Positions 6,762 through 14,698 of a stretch of 26,444 bases of DNA are shown one piece after another. The stretch is from NCBI GenBank assembly GCA_029263635.1, contig JAJUFY010000002.1, positions 1 to 26,444 of the forward strand, written 5' to 3'. The number at the start of each line of letters is the position of its first letter. Position 1 is the stretch's first letter. The DNA comes from Ectothiorhodospiraceae bacterium. GTDB lineage: Bacteria > Pseudomonadota > Gammaproteobacteria > Nitrococcales > AK92. Both the position numbers and the translations under genes were made by a program. The notes under the pieces were generated by a model. The model was not told the DNA's origin and searched no databases. It worked only from the letters and a program-made list of their open reading frames with translations.

Positions 6762-7382
6762 ATGCCCGCTCGGATCGAAGGAATCCTGTCTTTCTGGTTC
6801 GGCCTCAGCCGCAATGATCCCGGCCTCGCTGAGCGGATGCTGCCGCGCTGGTTCAGGAGCGATCCGGCCCTGGATGCCGAGATCCGTACCCAGTTCCGGC
6901 CGGTCTACGATGCTGCCGTGGCCGGCGAGCTGGGCAGCTGGGAGCAGACCGCGCGGGGCACGCTGGCGCTGATCGTGCTGCTCGACCAGTTCCCCCGCAA
7001 CATGTTCCGCGGCACTCCCCAGGCCTTCGCCGAGGATGCCGCGGCGCAGCGGCTGTGCCTGGAAGGGCTGGAGCAGGGGCTGGACGCCCAGCTCAGTCCC
7101 GTCGAGCGCGGCTTCTTCTGCATGCCCTTGCAGCACGCGGAGATCCCCCATCTGCAGGACATCTCGGTCCAGCAGTACGAGCGGCTGCTGCGCGAGTGCG
7201 AGCCCGAGTGGAAGCCCCTGGTGCGCGGCATGCTCAAGTACGCCCGCGAGCACCGCGACATCATCCGCCGCTTCGGTCGCTTCCCGCACCGCAATGCCAT
7301 CCTCGGGCGGGCGTCGACCATGGAGGAGCGGGATTTCCTGGCCGAAGGCGGGCCGGATTACGGGCAGCGCCTGGAGGAATAG
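6762..7382 (+). CDS. DUF924 family protein
   Basis: All-helical protein of the DUF924 family, 206 aa, function not established. Family features seen are the N-terminal ILSFWFGL, the central GTLALIVLLDQFPRNMFRGTP block (the LDQFxRN signature), the FFCMPLQHAE motif and HRDIIRRFGRFPHRN near the C-terminus. The fold is tetratricopeptide-like in solved relatives, and no catalytic role should be assumed. The start has AAGGAG about 6 nt upstream. It stands alone between ilvA (73 bp upstream) and the convergent gene at 7435. Confidence 0.93.
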   Translation: MPARIEGILSFWFGLSRNDPGLAERMLPRWFRSDPALDAEIRTQFRPVYDAAVAGELGSWEQTARGTLALIVLLDQFPRNMFRGTPQAFAEDAAAQRLCLEGLEQGLDAQLSPVERGFFCMPLQHAEIPHLQDISVQQYERLLRECEPEWKPLVRGMLKYAREHRDIIRRFGRFPHRNAILGRASTMEERDFLAEGGPDYGQRLEE

Positions 7383-7434
7383 CGCCAGCAGGCCAGGGTG
7401 GTGCGGGTAGGCGGAGCGAGCACGCTGGCAGCAG

Positions 7435-8079
7435 CTAGAACAGCCGCGCGAAGCTCAGCGCCGCCGCCTGCCGGGCACCGCCATCCAGCCGCAGACTGAC
7501 CCGGCCGGTCGGGTCGACCCAGAGATCGGCCTGGATAAAGCCGCCGGTGCCGCGATCGGCCGCCAGCGGGCGGCTGCGGTTCGGGGTGCCGGCGAGGGTT
7601 TCGTCGCCGTCGATATGCAGGGCATAGGCGCCCAGCTGCAGTCGGGAGCCGTTCAGCCGCAGCTGGCCGGCAAGCTCGGCGCGGGCCAGATGCAGGGCGA
7701 TGGTGAGATCGCGGTCGGCGTCGCTGTCCTCGGCGCGCAGATAGCTGTAGCTCAAGGTCCCTGCCAAGCCGAACCGGTGCTGGGGGAACAGTTCCCCATG
7801 CGCCGAGACGCCAAGGCGAAAGCCGGTCGGCTCCAGTCCGGCTGCTTCCGCGTTGCCGCTCTGGCTGAGCAACAGCGCGCCGCCGTGCAGCCCCAGCTTG
7901 AAGCCCGGCCGCAGCTCCTCGGTCAGAAACAGCGTGGCACCGGTGATGCGCAGCTCGGCCCCGGTGTCGAGGTCGATGTGGGTGCGGTCTATCGTGAGAC
8001 CGGCTTCGACGCCTTCATCGAAAGCCGGTGCCGGCGCACTGCTTAGCAGGAGCAGCAGGGCCAGCCTAGCGGGTCTCAC
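7435..8079 (-). CDS. Exported, probably outer-membrane beta-barrel protein of unknown function
   Basis: Predicted protein of 214 aa, family not recognised. A signal peptide is clear: MRPARLALLLLLSSAPAPA, then FDEGVEAG. The rest alternates hydrophobic and polar residues in many short strands (for example HIDLDTGAELRITGATLFL and RFGLAGTLSYSYLRAED). It ends in ...ALSFARLF, a C-terminal phenylalanine with aromatic/hydrophobic alternation as in outer-membrane barrel proteins. No cysteines or enzyme motifs are seen. The start overlaps the end of cysQ by 14 nt, so it is the last gene of a nudE-cysQ operon. Reality as a gene is supported by signal peptide, overlap and G/C-ending codons; the barrel assignment is inference. 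Confidence 0.72.
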   Translation of the reverse strand: MRPARLALLLLLSSAPAPAFDEGVEAGLTIDRTHIDLDTGAELRITGATLFLTEELRPGFKLGLHGGALLLSQSGNAEAAGLEPTGFRLGVSAHGELFPQHRFGLAGTLSYSYLRAEDSDADRDLTIALHLARAELAGQLRLNGSRLQLGAYALHIDGDETLAGTPNRSRPLAADRGTGGFIQADLWVDPTGRVSLRLDGGARQAAALSFARLF

Positions 8080-8884
8080 CGTGCAGCCCTTCCAGCAGCG
8101 GGCGCCAGTCGTGGCTGGGGTCGCCGAGCACCAGGAAATCCGGGTTCAGCAGCGAGCTCTTGGTGTTGTAGCGCAGCGGCTGGAAGTCGAGCGTGACGAC
8201 GCAGCCGCCGGCCTGTTCCACCACGCATTGGGCGGCGGCCGTATCCCATTCGGAAGTCGGGCCGAAGCGGGGGTAGAGGTCGGCGTCGCCGTCGGCGACC
8301 AGGCAGAACTTCAGCGAGCTGCCGACGGAGACGGTTTCCAGGGAGGGCAGGCGCTCCAGCAGAGCGTTGGTGCGCTCGTCCCGATGCGAGCGGCTGACCA
8401 CCGCGACCAGCGGCTCCTCGGCCGGGCCGGCCGTCAGCCGCACGGTGTCGCCGGAGCGGGTACGGAAAGCGCCGATGCCGCGGGCCGCGAACCAGGTGGT
8501 TGCCCAGACCGGCGCATGCACAACCCCCAGTACCGGCTGATGATCCTCGATCAGCGCGATGTTGACGGTGAACTCGCCGTTGCGCTTGACGAACTCCTTG
8601 GTGCCGTCCAGCGGATCGATCAGCCAGTAGCGTTGCCACTGCCTGCGCTCGGCGTAGTCGGCGAGCAGGCCTTCCTCGGACAGGATGGGGATAGCGGGGG
8701 TAAGCCGCTGCAGGGTCTCGACGATGACCCGGTGCGAGGCCTGGTCGGCCGCGGTCAGTGGCGAATCGTCGGCCTTGTGCCAGACTTCGAACTCCTTTTC
8801 GTAGACCGCGAGGATGCGCCGTCCGGCTTCTTCGGCCAGTGCGCGCACCGGCTCCAGTAATCCAGCGAGGTCGGGCGCGCTCAT
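8066..8884 (-). CDS. cysQ: 3'(2'),5'-bisphosphate nucleotidase CysQ
   Basis: Magnesium-dependent phosphatase of the inositol monophosphatase superfamily, which removes the 3' phosphate from PAP (and PAPS), a by-product of sulfate assimilation. The protein is 272 aa. Metal-binding motifs are the SEE at 69-71, DPLDGTKEF from residue 90, and the late WDTAA at 213-217. FVKRNGEFTVNIALIE is typical of CysQ as opposed to SuhB. The start overlaps the nudE stop as ATGA (8881-8884), so the genes are translationally coupled. NudE plus CysQ together form a nucleotide-hydrolysis unit common in this class. Confidence 0.95.
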   Translation of the reverse strand: MSAPDLAGLLEPVRALAEEAGRRILAVYEKEFEVWHKADDSPLTAADQASHRVIVETLQRLTPAIPILSEEGLLADYAERRQWQRYWLIDPLDGTKEFVKRNGEFTVNIALIEDHQPVLGVVHAPVWATTWFAARGIGAFRTRSGDTVRLTAGPAEEPLVAVVSRSHRDERTNALLERLPSLETVSVGSSLKFCLVADGDADLYPRFGPTSEWDTAAAQCVVEQAGGCVVTLDFQPLRYNTKSSLLNPDFLVLGDPSHDWRPLLEGLHGETR

Positions 8885-9438
8885 GCCTCGCTCCCGCCGC
8901 CGCGCAGCCGTTCACGCACCATGAACAGCGCAGCGATGCTGCGGGCTTCGCTGCACTCGTCCAGCGCCAGCAACGCCGGCAGTTCACTCAAGCGCCAGGG
9001 TACGACCTCGATCGGCTCGGGCTCGTCGCCCTGCAGACGCTGCGGATACAGATCCTCGGCCAGCACGATGTGGGTGCGGTGCTGCATGTAGCCGGGCGCG
9101 ATGCTGAGTTGGCGAATTGGCGTCAACCTGCGGGCACCGTAGCCGGCTTCTTCCTGGAGCTCACGGTTCGCTGCTTCCAGGATGTCCTCGCCAGGCTCGG
9201 CCAGCCCCTTGGGCAGCGCCAGCTCGTAGCGCTCGGTGCCGGCCGCGTACTCGCGGATCAGCAGCACAGTGTCGTCGTCCAGCATCGGCACGACCATCAC
9301 GGCACCGGAGGTCGAGCTCATCAGCCGCTCGTACTCCACCTCCACGCCATTGCTGAAGCGCAGGCCGATCGCTTCGACGCGAAACAGCCTGGAACGGGCG
9401 ACCATCTGCCGGTGCAGGGTCTCGGGAATCTTGCGCAT
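8881..9438 (-). CDS. nudE: ADP compounds hydrolase NudE
   Basis: Nudix hydrolase of the NudE group, which splits ADP-ribose, Ap3A and NADH-type dinucleotides. The protein is 185 aa. The Nudix box runs from G78 to Y100 and fits Gx5Ex7REUxEExGU: G78, E84, R92-E93-L94, E96-E97, G99. The upstream VMVVPMLDDDTVLLIREY and YELALPKG segments are family-like. It is divergent from yrfG with 78 bp between starts. A TACAAT-like -10 on the minus strand (complement of 9467-9472) is a possible promoter element, but no -35 at the usual spacing is convincing. It is first gene of the nudE-cysQ-barrel operon. Confidence 0.93.
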   Translation of the reverse strand: MRKIPETLHRQMVARSRLFRVEAIGLRFSNGVEVEYERLMSSTSGAVMVVPMLDDDTVLLIREYAAGTERYELALPKGLAEPGEDILEAANRELQEEAGYGARRLTPIRQLSIAPGYMQHRTHIVLAEDLYPQRLQGDEPEPIEVVPWRLSELPALLALDECSEARSIAALFMVRERLRGGGSEA

Positions 9439-9516
9439 GGATCAGTCTCGCCTGGGCTTGGGTGTTATTGTACATGCCCCTTGGATCACGGCTCGTCAAC
9501 ACCGCTGGAGGGATGC

Positions 9517-10170
9517 ATGATCGACTGGCGCGAGATCGACACGGTGCTGCTGGACATGGACGGTACCCTGCTCGATCTGCGGTTCGACAACCACTTCTGG
9601 CAGGAATACCTGCCGGCCCGCTATGCCGAGGTCCGACAGGTGCCGCTGGAGGCGGCGCAGGACGAACTGTTTCCGCATATGCGGCGTATCGAAGGCACCA
9701 TCGACTGGTACTGTCTCGACTACTGGAGCCAAGCGCTCGCCCTCGACATCCCGGCGCTCAAGCGCGAGGTCGGGCATCTGATCTGCTTCCGTCCGCAGGC
9801 GCAGGCCTTTCTGGACGCACTCGGCCAAGCCGGCAAGCGCCGGGTACTGGTCACCAACGCCCATCGCGGGGCGCTGGCGCTGAAATGCGAGCGGACGCCG
9901 CTGCAGCAGCATCTGGACGCCGTCGTTTCCGCGCATGATTTCCGGCTGCCGAAGGAAACGCCGGGCTTCTGGGACGCGCTGCAACAGGTCGAAGCTTTCG
10001 ATCCGGCCCGGACGCTGCTGCTCGATGACACTGCCCGGGTGCTGCGAGCCGCGCGCGATTACGGCATCCGCTGGCTGTTGGGGATTGCCCAGCCGGATAG
10101 CGGCGGGCCAAGGCGTGAAAGCGAGGAGTTCGATCTGGTCGAGAGCTTCGACCAGATCATGCCTGATTGA
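9517..10170 (+). CDS. yrfG: GMP/IMP nucleotidase YrfG (HAD superfamily)
   Basis: HAD-superfamily 5'-nucleotidase acting on purine monophosphates, 217 aa. HAD motif I is DMDGT with D13 and D15, motif II has T113 in VTNAH, motif III K146 in RLPKE, and motif IV D170-D171 in LLLDDT. The segment TIDWYCLDYWS is highly like E. coli YrfG. The ATG has GGAGG five nt upstream. The reading frame extends several hundred bases further 5', but that part is antisense to nudE and cysQ. The divergent pairing with nudE is also seen near this locus in enterics. Confidence 0.94.
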   Translation: MIDWREIDTVLLDMDGTLLDLRFDNHFWQEYLPARYAEVRQVPLEAAQDELFPHMRRIEGTIDWYCLDYWSQALALDIPALKREVGHLICFRPQAQAFLDALGQAGKRRVLVTNAHRGALALKCERTPLQQHLDAVVSAHDFRLPKETPGFWDALQQVEAFDPARTLLLDDTARVLRAARDYGIRWLLGIAQPDSGGPRRESEEFDLVESFDQIMPD

Positions 10171-10190
10171 ACAAGCTCGGGAAGGAGAGG

Positions 10191-10217
10191 CCGGCGCGAG
10201 CACCATACTCGCGCCGG
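10191..10217. terminator. Hairpin between convergent yrfG and tsdA
   Basis: A perfect 10-bp inverted repeat, CCGGCGCGAG (10191-10200) and CTCGCGCCGG (10208-10217), has a 7-nt loop in the 55-bp gap between the two stops. No T tract is present on either side. Its position suggests a bidirectional terminator. Confidence 0.55.
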
Positions 10218-10225
10218 TAGAGTGC

Positions 10226-11203
10226 TCAGTCGAAGGTACGAGAGCGCAGCGCCTCGGGTTTCAGGAAAGGCTTGGCACCGGTATTGTTGTGTTCTCCCAG
10301 CACCCGGCCGTTCACCTCCGTGCCGTAGAGGGTACGTCGGTGGAAGTTCAGATACTTCTCCCGGGTGTAGGCGGCACTCTTCTCGAAGCGCGGATCCTGC
10401 GGCCGCTCCTGGGCGTTGATGTAGTAAGCCACGTCCCAGGCTTCCTGGTCACTCAGCTTGCCCGGCTGGCCCAGCGGCATGTTGTGCTTGATGAAGGCCG
10501 CTGCGGTATCGACCCGGGCCATGCCCGCACCCCAGTTGTAGGCGCCATCGCCCCATAGCGGCGGGAATTGCACGACACCGTTGACCCGCTGGCCTTGGCC
10601 GTCGGCACCGTGACAGATGGCGCAGTTTTCCTGAAACACCTTCTTGCCGCGCTGGTAGTCCGGTGTCTGCGCCGGATCGGCGACCTTGCCGAAGCCGCGG
10701 CCTGCGATGTTCTTCTCGTACACCGGCGCACCGCGGGCGAGCCACTGGTGGTAAGCCACCAGTGCCAGCATGTTGTCGCTGCCGTAGGCGGGCGGCTTGC
10801 CGTTCATGGAATAGGAGAAACAGCCGGCGATCCGTTCCTCCAGCGAATTGACCTGCCAGTTCTTGTCGCGATAGTCCGGCAGCGTGGTCGCCGCCGGCCA
10901 AATGGGCGCTGACCAGTGCTGGCGGCCTTCACCCAGATGGCAGTTGCGGCAGCTCATGTCGTTGAAGACGTTCTCGCCGCGCAGCTGCTGGGTGTTCATG
11001 AACAGGTCGTAGCCACGCTTGATCACCTTGCGCAGCTCGGGGTGGATGCTCTCGTCGGCGTCCAGGTCTGCCAGGGTGGGGGCTGTGTGCACGTACTGTT
11101 CGGGCTCGAAATCCGGCAGTTTGACAGGCACCTTGTCCGCGGCCTGGGCGCTGTGCGCCATGATCAGGGAGAAGGCGGTAGTCATTAGAATTCTGCTGTA
11201 CAT
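10226..11203 (-). CDS. tsdA: Thiosulfate dehydrogenase (tetrathionate-forming), diheme cytochrome c TsdA
   Basis: Periplasmic diheme cytochrome c of the TsdA family, which joins two thiosulfates to tetrathionate (some members run in reverse). The protein is 325 aa with signal peptide ending AHSAQA-ADK. Heme sites are CRNCH (85-89) and CAICH (194-198). The segment NTQQLRGENVFNDMSCRNCH and the GCFSYSMNG motif are TsdA hallmarks; C128 corresponds to the cysteine that ligates the active-site heme in characterised TsdA. M242 in HNMPLGQPG is the likely second-heme ligand. The C-terminus runs about 50 residues past that domain. The ATG at 11203 is preferred for its GGAGG; an ATG at 11218 overlaps the tsdB stop but has no ribosome site. 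Confidence 0.9.
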   Translation of the reverse strand: MYSRILMTTAFSLIMAHSAQAADKVPVKLPDFEPEQYVHTAPTLADLDADESIHPELRKVIKRGYDLFMNTQQLRGENVFNDMSCRNCHLGEGRQHWSAPIWPAATTLPDYRDKNWQVNSLEERIAGCFSYSMNGKPPAYGSDNMLALVAYHQWLARGAPVYEKNIAGRGFGKVADPAQTPDYQRGKKVFQENCAICHGADGQGQRVNGVVQFPPLWGDGAYNWGAGMARVDTAAAFIKHNMPLGQPGKLSDQEAWDVAYYINAQERPQDPRFEKSAAYTREKYLNFHRRTLYGTEVNGRVLGEHNNTGAKPFLKPEALRSRTFD

Positions 11204-11214
11204 GGTCGGCCTCC

Positions 11215-11844
11215 TCATTTCGCCGGCTGAGCTGCCAGATAGGCAGCGGCGGCCTTGATATCGCTGTCGGTCATGCGCCCGGCGACGGCCAGCATCAGAT
11301 TCAAGGGGTCGTGACTGCGGGTACCGTTACGCCAGGCCTGCAGTTGCGATTCGATGTAGCTGGCATGCTGGCCGGCCAGGGCCGGGAAGCTGGCGCCGAC
11401 GCCGCGGTTGTCGGGGCCGTGGCAGGAGGTGCAGGCTGGGATGTGACGGTCCCAGTCGCCCTGGTGCACCAGTTTCTCGCCTTGTGCCAGAAGAGCGGCG
11501 TCCGTGGCAGGCGGCGTGGGCACAGCGGCTTGCTGGGCCCCGTAATACGCGGCGATATCCGCCATCTGCTGCTCGTTGAGGTTGCGCGCGAATGGCTGCA
11601 TCAAGGGGTTTTGCCGGTGCCCCGCCTTAAAGTGCTGAAGCTGCTGGATGATGTAGTCTTCGGCGAACAGGTCCAGTCGCGGATATCCCAGTGCAGCGTT
11701 CCCGGCGCCATCGGCCTGATGGCAAGCGATACACGTCTGGGCGGCCTGCCGACCGCGCTCGACATCGGCAGCCGCCGCAGGAATGGCAGCCGCCGTCAGG
11801 GCTACGGCGGTAACAGCGCCAAGGAAGGGTTTTCGTTGAGGCAT
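11215..11844 (-). CDS. tsdB: Diheme cytochrome c4-type electron acceptor TsdB
   Basis: Periplasmic cytochrome c4-like protein of 209 aa with two domains, each with one heme site: CIACH (38-42) and CTSCH (138-142). Likely axial methionines lie in PLMQPFA and in the LMLAVAGRM region. A signal peptide ends near AIPAAAA-DVER. Placed directly before tsdA (stop 11 nt before the preferred tsdA ATG), it fits TsdB, which takes electrons from TsdA and passes them to a terminal oxidase. The ATG has GGAG about 6 nt upstream. A generic cytochrome c4 is the alternative, but the adjacent tsdA makes TsdB the better call. Confidence 0.87.
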   Translation of the reverse strand: MPQRKPFLGAVTAVALTAAAIPAAAADVERGRQAAQTCIACHQADGAGNAALGYPRLDLFAEDYIIQQLQHFKAGHRQNPLMQPFARNLNEQQMADIAAYYGAQQAAVPTPPATDAALLAQGEKLVHQGDWDRHIPACTSCHGPDNRGVGASFPALAGQHASYIESQLQAWRNGTRSHDPLNLMLAVAGRMTDSDIKAAAAYLAAQPAK

Positions 11845-12192
11845 ACAGGCTCTCCTTCACCTTGGTTGTAGCGCCTGCCTGTGAGCCAGCCGATGGGAAG
11901 GGCCGGCCTGGGAGCAGGCTTATATTTTTGGTGTGGCAGCGGCGGATGACCTCCTCCTGCCGCGGTTGGTCAACAGAGGTGGCCAATATCAACGCTCGCT
12001 GGGCAAGGCGGGATTGTGGAAAATGCCAAATCCGCAGGGTTCTTGATCTGGATCAAGAGCTGACCGGGCTGCAGCGCTTGCGAAGGTGAGGCGGGTATAT
12101 GAGGCGGCGCTAGGGGAGGCACTGCGCCCGGTGCAGAGAACCAAGGATAAGAAAAGCGTACGGGTAGAGAGCCTGATCCAGGTGTGCGCTCC
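11845..12192. other. Intergenic region upstream of tsdBA and downstream of gspN
   Basis: This 348-bp interval carries the FNR-type palindrome (12043-12056) and a possible -10 for leftward transcription, then a leader of about 160 nt before tsdB containing an unused purine-rich GGAGGAGG-like stretch and an A/T-rich patch near 11920. Toward gspN (12060-12192) no T-tailed hairpin is seen to end the secretion operon. No small gene is supported. Confidence 0.5.
12013..12056 (-). promoter_or_regulatory. FNR/Anr-type activator site with promoter for tsdBA
   Basis: TTGAT-CTGG-ATCAA at 12043-12056 matches the FNR consensus TTGAT-N4-ATCAA in every fixed base. On the minus strand a CACAAT (complement of 12013-12018) lies downstream; a start near 12007 would put the box centre about 42 bp upstream, the classical class II activator position. 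Oxygen-responsive control of thiosulfate oxidation is inferred. The regulator itself is not in the window. Confidence 0.7.
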
Positions 12193-12990
12193 TTACCGAA
12201 GCGGCTCCAGGCGGAGGCCGGTGCCGTCCAGGGCGCCGCTCAGGCGGGCCTTGACCTGGCTGCCGTCGGCGGGGATTCCGAGCAGGGTCATGGCGCGACG
12301 GGTGTCCTCGTCGACCTCGCCCTGTGCCTGCACCGCCATGTCGAGCACGAAGCGGCCGTCAGGTGTCAGCCGCAGCGCGCCGCCAAGGTCGATCGGCGCA
12401 CCCTGGTTGCTGAGTGTGCCGTTGATGCCGCCGGTCGCCGGTTCCAGCCGCAGCGCGACGTCCCCGAGCGGCAGCGGCGCGTTGCCGAAGCGGACCACGG
12501 CACCGTGCCAGCTGAGCAGACCGTCGGCAGAGAGCAGGCGCTGACCCTCGAGCGCCAGCTCCTGCAGCAGCGCATCCAGCCGGCCGTCCACCTGCACGGG
12601 CAGGCCGGTCACCCCCAACCACTGCAGGAGCGCCGGTGCTGGCATGTCCAGCCGCAGCTGCCGGGCGGTCAGGCGGCCGCCCGGTGCGGCCGTCACTTCG
12701 GAGCGCAGGCGGCCGTCAGGCAGCCGGGCCTGGATGTTCGCGGCGAGGCGGCCGAGCAGCAGCCTGGTGGGCACCAGCTGCCACTGGACGGCTTCCAGGC
12801 GGCGACCTTCCTGCAGCACCACTGCCGCCTGGCCGTCCCACACCGTGCCGCTGAGGCCGTAGGCCTGTACCGGCAGCCGATCGCCCGCCCAGCGCCAGGC
12901 CTGGGCCGCAGGCAGGGAGGCGACGAGGAAGCCGAGATAGGCCACCAGCCCCAGCAGTACCAACACGGTGAAACGCACCGCAGGCCTCAT
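12193..12990 (-). CDS. gspN: Type II secretion system protein N
   Basis: GspN, an accessory component of the type II secretion machine, 265 aa, probably anchored in the inner membrane with a large periplasmic part. An N-terminal hydrophobic segment (FTVLVLLGLVAYLGFLVASL) is followed by WAGDRLPVQAYGLSGTVWDGQA, the segment most typical of the family, and by beta-rich repeats. The start overlaps the gspM stop as ATGA. It is the last gene of the operon. GspN is absent from some systems and its exact role is unclear. Confidence 0.88.
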   Translation of the reverse strand: MRPAVRFTVLVLLGLVAYLGFLVASLPAAQAWRWAGDRLPVQAYGLSGTVWDGQAAVVLQEGRRLEAVQWQLVPTRLLLGRLAANIQARLPDGRLRSEVTAAPGGRLTARQLRLDMPAPALLQWLGVTGLPVQVDGRLDALLQELALEGQRLLSADGLLSWHGAVVRFGNAPLPLGDVALRLEPATGGINGTLSNQGAPIDLGGALRLTPDGRFVLDMAVQAQGEVDEDTRRAMTLLGIPADGSQVKARLSGALDGTGLRLEPLR

Positions 12991-13484
12991 GATGCCGGCG
13001 CTTCCAGGACCAGCTGGGCGTCGACCAGCCCGGGCGAGTCGCTGCGGCGGACCGACAGCCCGGTGACTTCGACGCCGTGGCGGCCCTTAAGCGTGGCCAG
13101 CCAGCCGATCAGGACGTCGAAGCTGGCCTGCTGAAGGGCCACCCGGACCTGCCGCTCACTGCTCGGTTCGACCTGCCGCAACGCGCTGGCGAGGCCCGCT
13201 TCCCGGGCACTCTGGTCCACGAACGAGAACAGCGCCTGGTTGCCTGTGCCGACCACGTTGTCGCCGCCGGCGGCGCGCAGGCTCTGCGCTTCCGCTGCTG
13301 CCTGCTGCATCCAGGCGAGCAGGGTGCGCTGTTCGGCCAGACGCGTTTCCAGCCGTGCGGCATCGCGATGGGCAGGCAGCCAGATGGCGAACACATACAG
13401 GATGATGATGAGCGCGATGCCGCCGAGGGTGAGCGTCCGGCGCTCGCGCGGCTCCAGGCCGTTCCACCACTGCTGCAGGCTCAC
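12987..13484 (-). CDS. gspM: Type II secretion system protein M
   Basis: GspM, the inner-membrane protein that pairs with GspL in the assembly platform. The protein is 165 aa with a short cytoplasmic N-terminus (LQQWWNGLEPRERRTL), one transmembrane helix (about 18-38) and a periplasmic coiled/ferredoxin-like part. Start is GTG, overlapping the gspL stop as GTGA with GGAGGT upstream, so translation is coupled to gspL. Sequence conservation in this family is low; size, topology and order support the call. Confidence 0.9.
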   Translation of the reverse strand: MSLQQWWNGLEPRERRTLTLGGIALIIILYVFAIWLPAHRDAARLETRLAEQRTLLAWMQQAAAEAQSLRAAGGDNVVGTGNQALFSFVDQSAREAGLASALRQVEPSSERQVRVALQQASFDVLIGWLATLKGRHGVEVTGLSVRRSDSPGLVDAQLVLEAPAS

Positions 13485-14698
13485 GAGGACACCTCCAGCC
13501 GCAGCCGGCCCTGGGCGCGCTCGCCCTCGGCCCGGGCAGACAGCACTTCCACGCCGAGCCCGGCAGCCGCGTCCAGCCGCTGCTTGAGCTGGTCGATGCT
13601 CTGCAGGTTGCGGGCCGAAATATCGAGATCGAGACCGTTGTTGCGATACGTCATGGCGATGATCTGCAGGTCCGGGTCGGCCGCCAGCAACGGGCCGGCG
13701 GTCTGCAGCAGATTGAGCAGGCCGCTGTCGCTGCCGGCGCCGCGGCGCAGCGCCGCCAGCCGGCTTTCCATCTGCTGGCGTGGGTTATAGAGGTTGAGCT
13801 GGCCGCCGTTTGGGAAGGCCTGGCGATAGGTCTGCGCCATGGCGGTCTGCACGGCGCCGAGTTCGCGCGACAGCTGCCGCTGCTGCAGCAGCGCGGTGCC
13901 GGTATCGGTCAGCACCCAGGCTGCCAGCAGCGCTGCCGCCACCCGCCAGCGGCGCCACTGCGCTGCCCAGCCGCGGCGGCGGCTGTAGGGGCCGGTGCGC
14001 AGGCCGATCGCCTGGCGGTCGCGCAGGTGCTGGGCCAGCAGCGGCAACGGATCGATGTGCTCGTGCCGCTCGACCGGCAGGCTGGCGAGATCCAGTTCGG
14101 GAGCTGCGGCGGTGCTGTAGACCAGCAGCCGCAGCGGTTTGTCCTCGCCGGCGTCTTCCAGTGCCGCCGGCAGCAGCACGGGCAGGTTGTCGACGTCGCC
14201 GCCGAATCCGCTCTGCGGTCCGGTGCGCAGCAGAAAACCGTCGCCTTCGATCAGCAGCGTCCAGGCATCGGGCTGGTAGGGCAGGCCGAACAGTTCCGGA
14301 TAGATCTGCTCGACGGCCAGCCCGGCCACGGCAAACGCTTCCAGCCATGCCTGCATCTGCCGATCCGCCACCACCGCCACGGCCAGCCGGCCCTGGTCAT
14401 CGCGCTGGCCGAGACTGAAATGCAGCTCGTCGACGTCCTCCGCCAGCTGGTCTTCGAGCGCAAACGGAACGGCCTGTGCGGCCCGCTGCCTGCTCAGCGG
14501 CGGAATGCGCGCGCTCAGCAAGGACACGGCATGGGTGGGGACCAGGGCGACGGCAGGCCGGTCGCCGGCAGCGGCAGCCGCTTCCGCGAGCGAGCCGGCA
14601 CCGACCGGCCCGGCCAGCCGGCCGCCGGCATCAACCAGTACCCACCGGACATGATCGGTGGATTCACCCTCAAGGCGAACAACGAGCCGCTGCGGCAT
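13481..14698 (-). CDS. gspL: Type II secretion system protein L
   Basis: GspL links the cytoplasmic ATPase GspE to the membrane platform. The protein is 405 aa. The N-terminal two-thirds is the actin-like cytoplasmic domain, with PLSRQRAAQAVPFALEDQLAEDVDELHFSLG as the family hallmark. A single transmembrane helix lies near residues 250-270 (VAAALLAAWVLTDTGTALL) and a periplasmic ferredoxin-like domain follows (DLQIIAMTYRNNGLDLDI). It begins 139 nt after gspK, one of three larger gaps in the operon, and its ATG lacks a clear ribosome site. Confidence 0.94.
   Translation of the reverse strand: MPQRLVVRLEGESTDHVRWVLVDAGGRLAGPVGAGSLAEAAAAAGDRPAVALVPTHAVSLLSARIPPLSRQRAAQAVPFALEDQLAEDVDELHFSLGQRDDQGRLAVAVVADRQMQAWLEAFAVAGLAVEQIYPELFGLPYQPDAWTLLIEGDGFLLRTGPQSGFGGDVDNLPVLLPAALEDAGEDKPLRLLVYSTAAAPELDLASLPVERHEHIDPLPLLAQHLRDRQAIGLRTGPYSRRRGWAAQWRRWRVAAALLAAWVLTDTGTALLQQRQLSRELGAVQTAMAQTYRQAFPNGGQLNLYNPRQQMESRLAALRRGAGSDSGLLNLLQTAGPLLAADPDLQIIAMTYRNNGLDLDISARNLQSIDQLKQRLDAAAGLGVEVLSARAEGERAQGRLRLEVSS

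Noticed and set aside
5132..6814. Minus-strand open frame of 560 codons
   Set aside because: Antisense to the whole of ilvA, which has full family conservation; such long antisense frames arise from G/C-ending codons.
8758..9516. N-terminal extension of yrfG
   Set aside because: The extension is antisense to nudE and cysQ; the internal ATG at 9517 has a strong GGAGG and matches the YrfG N-terminus.
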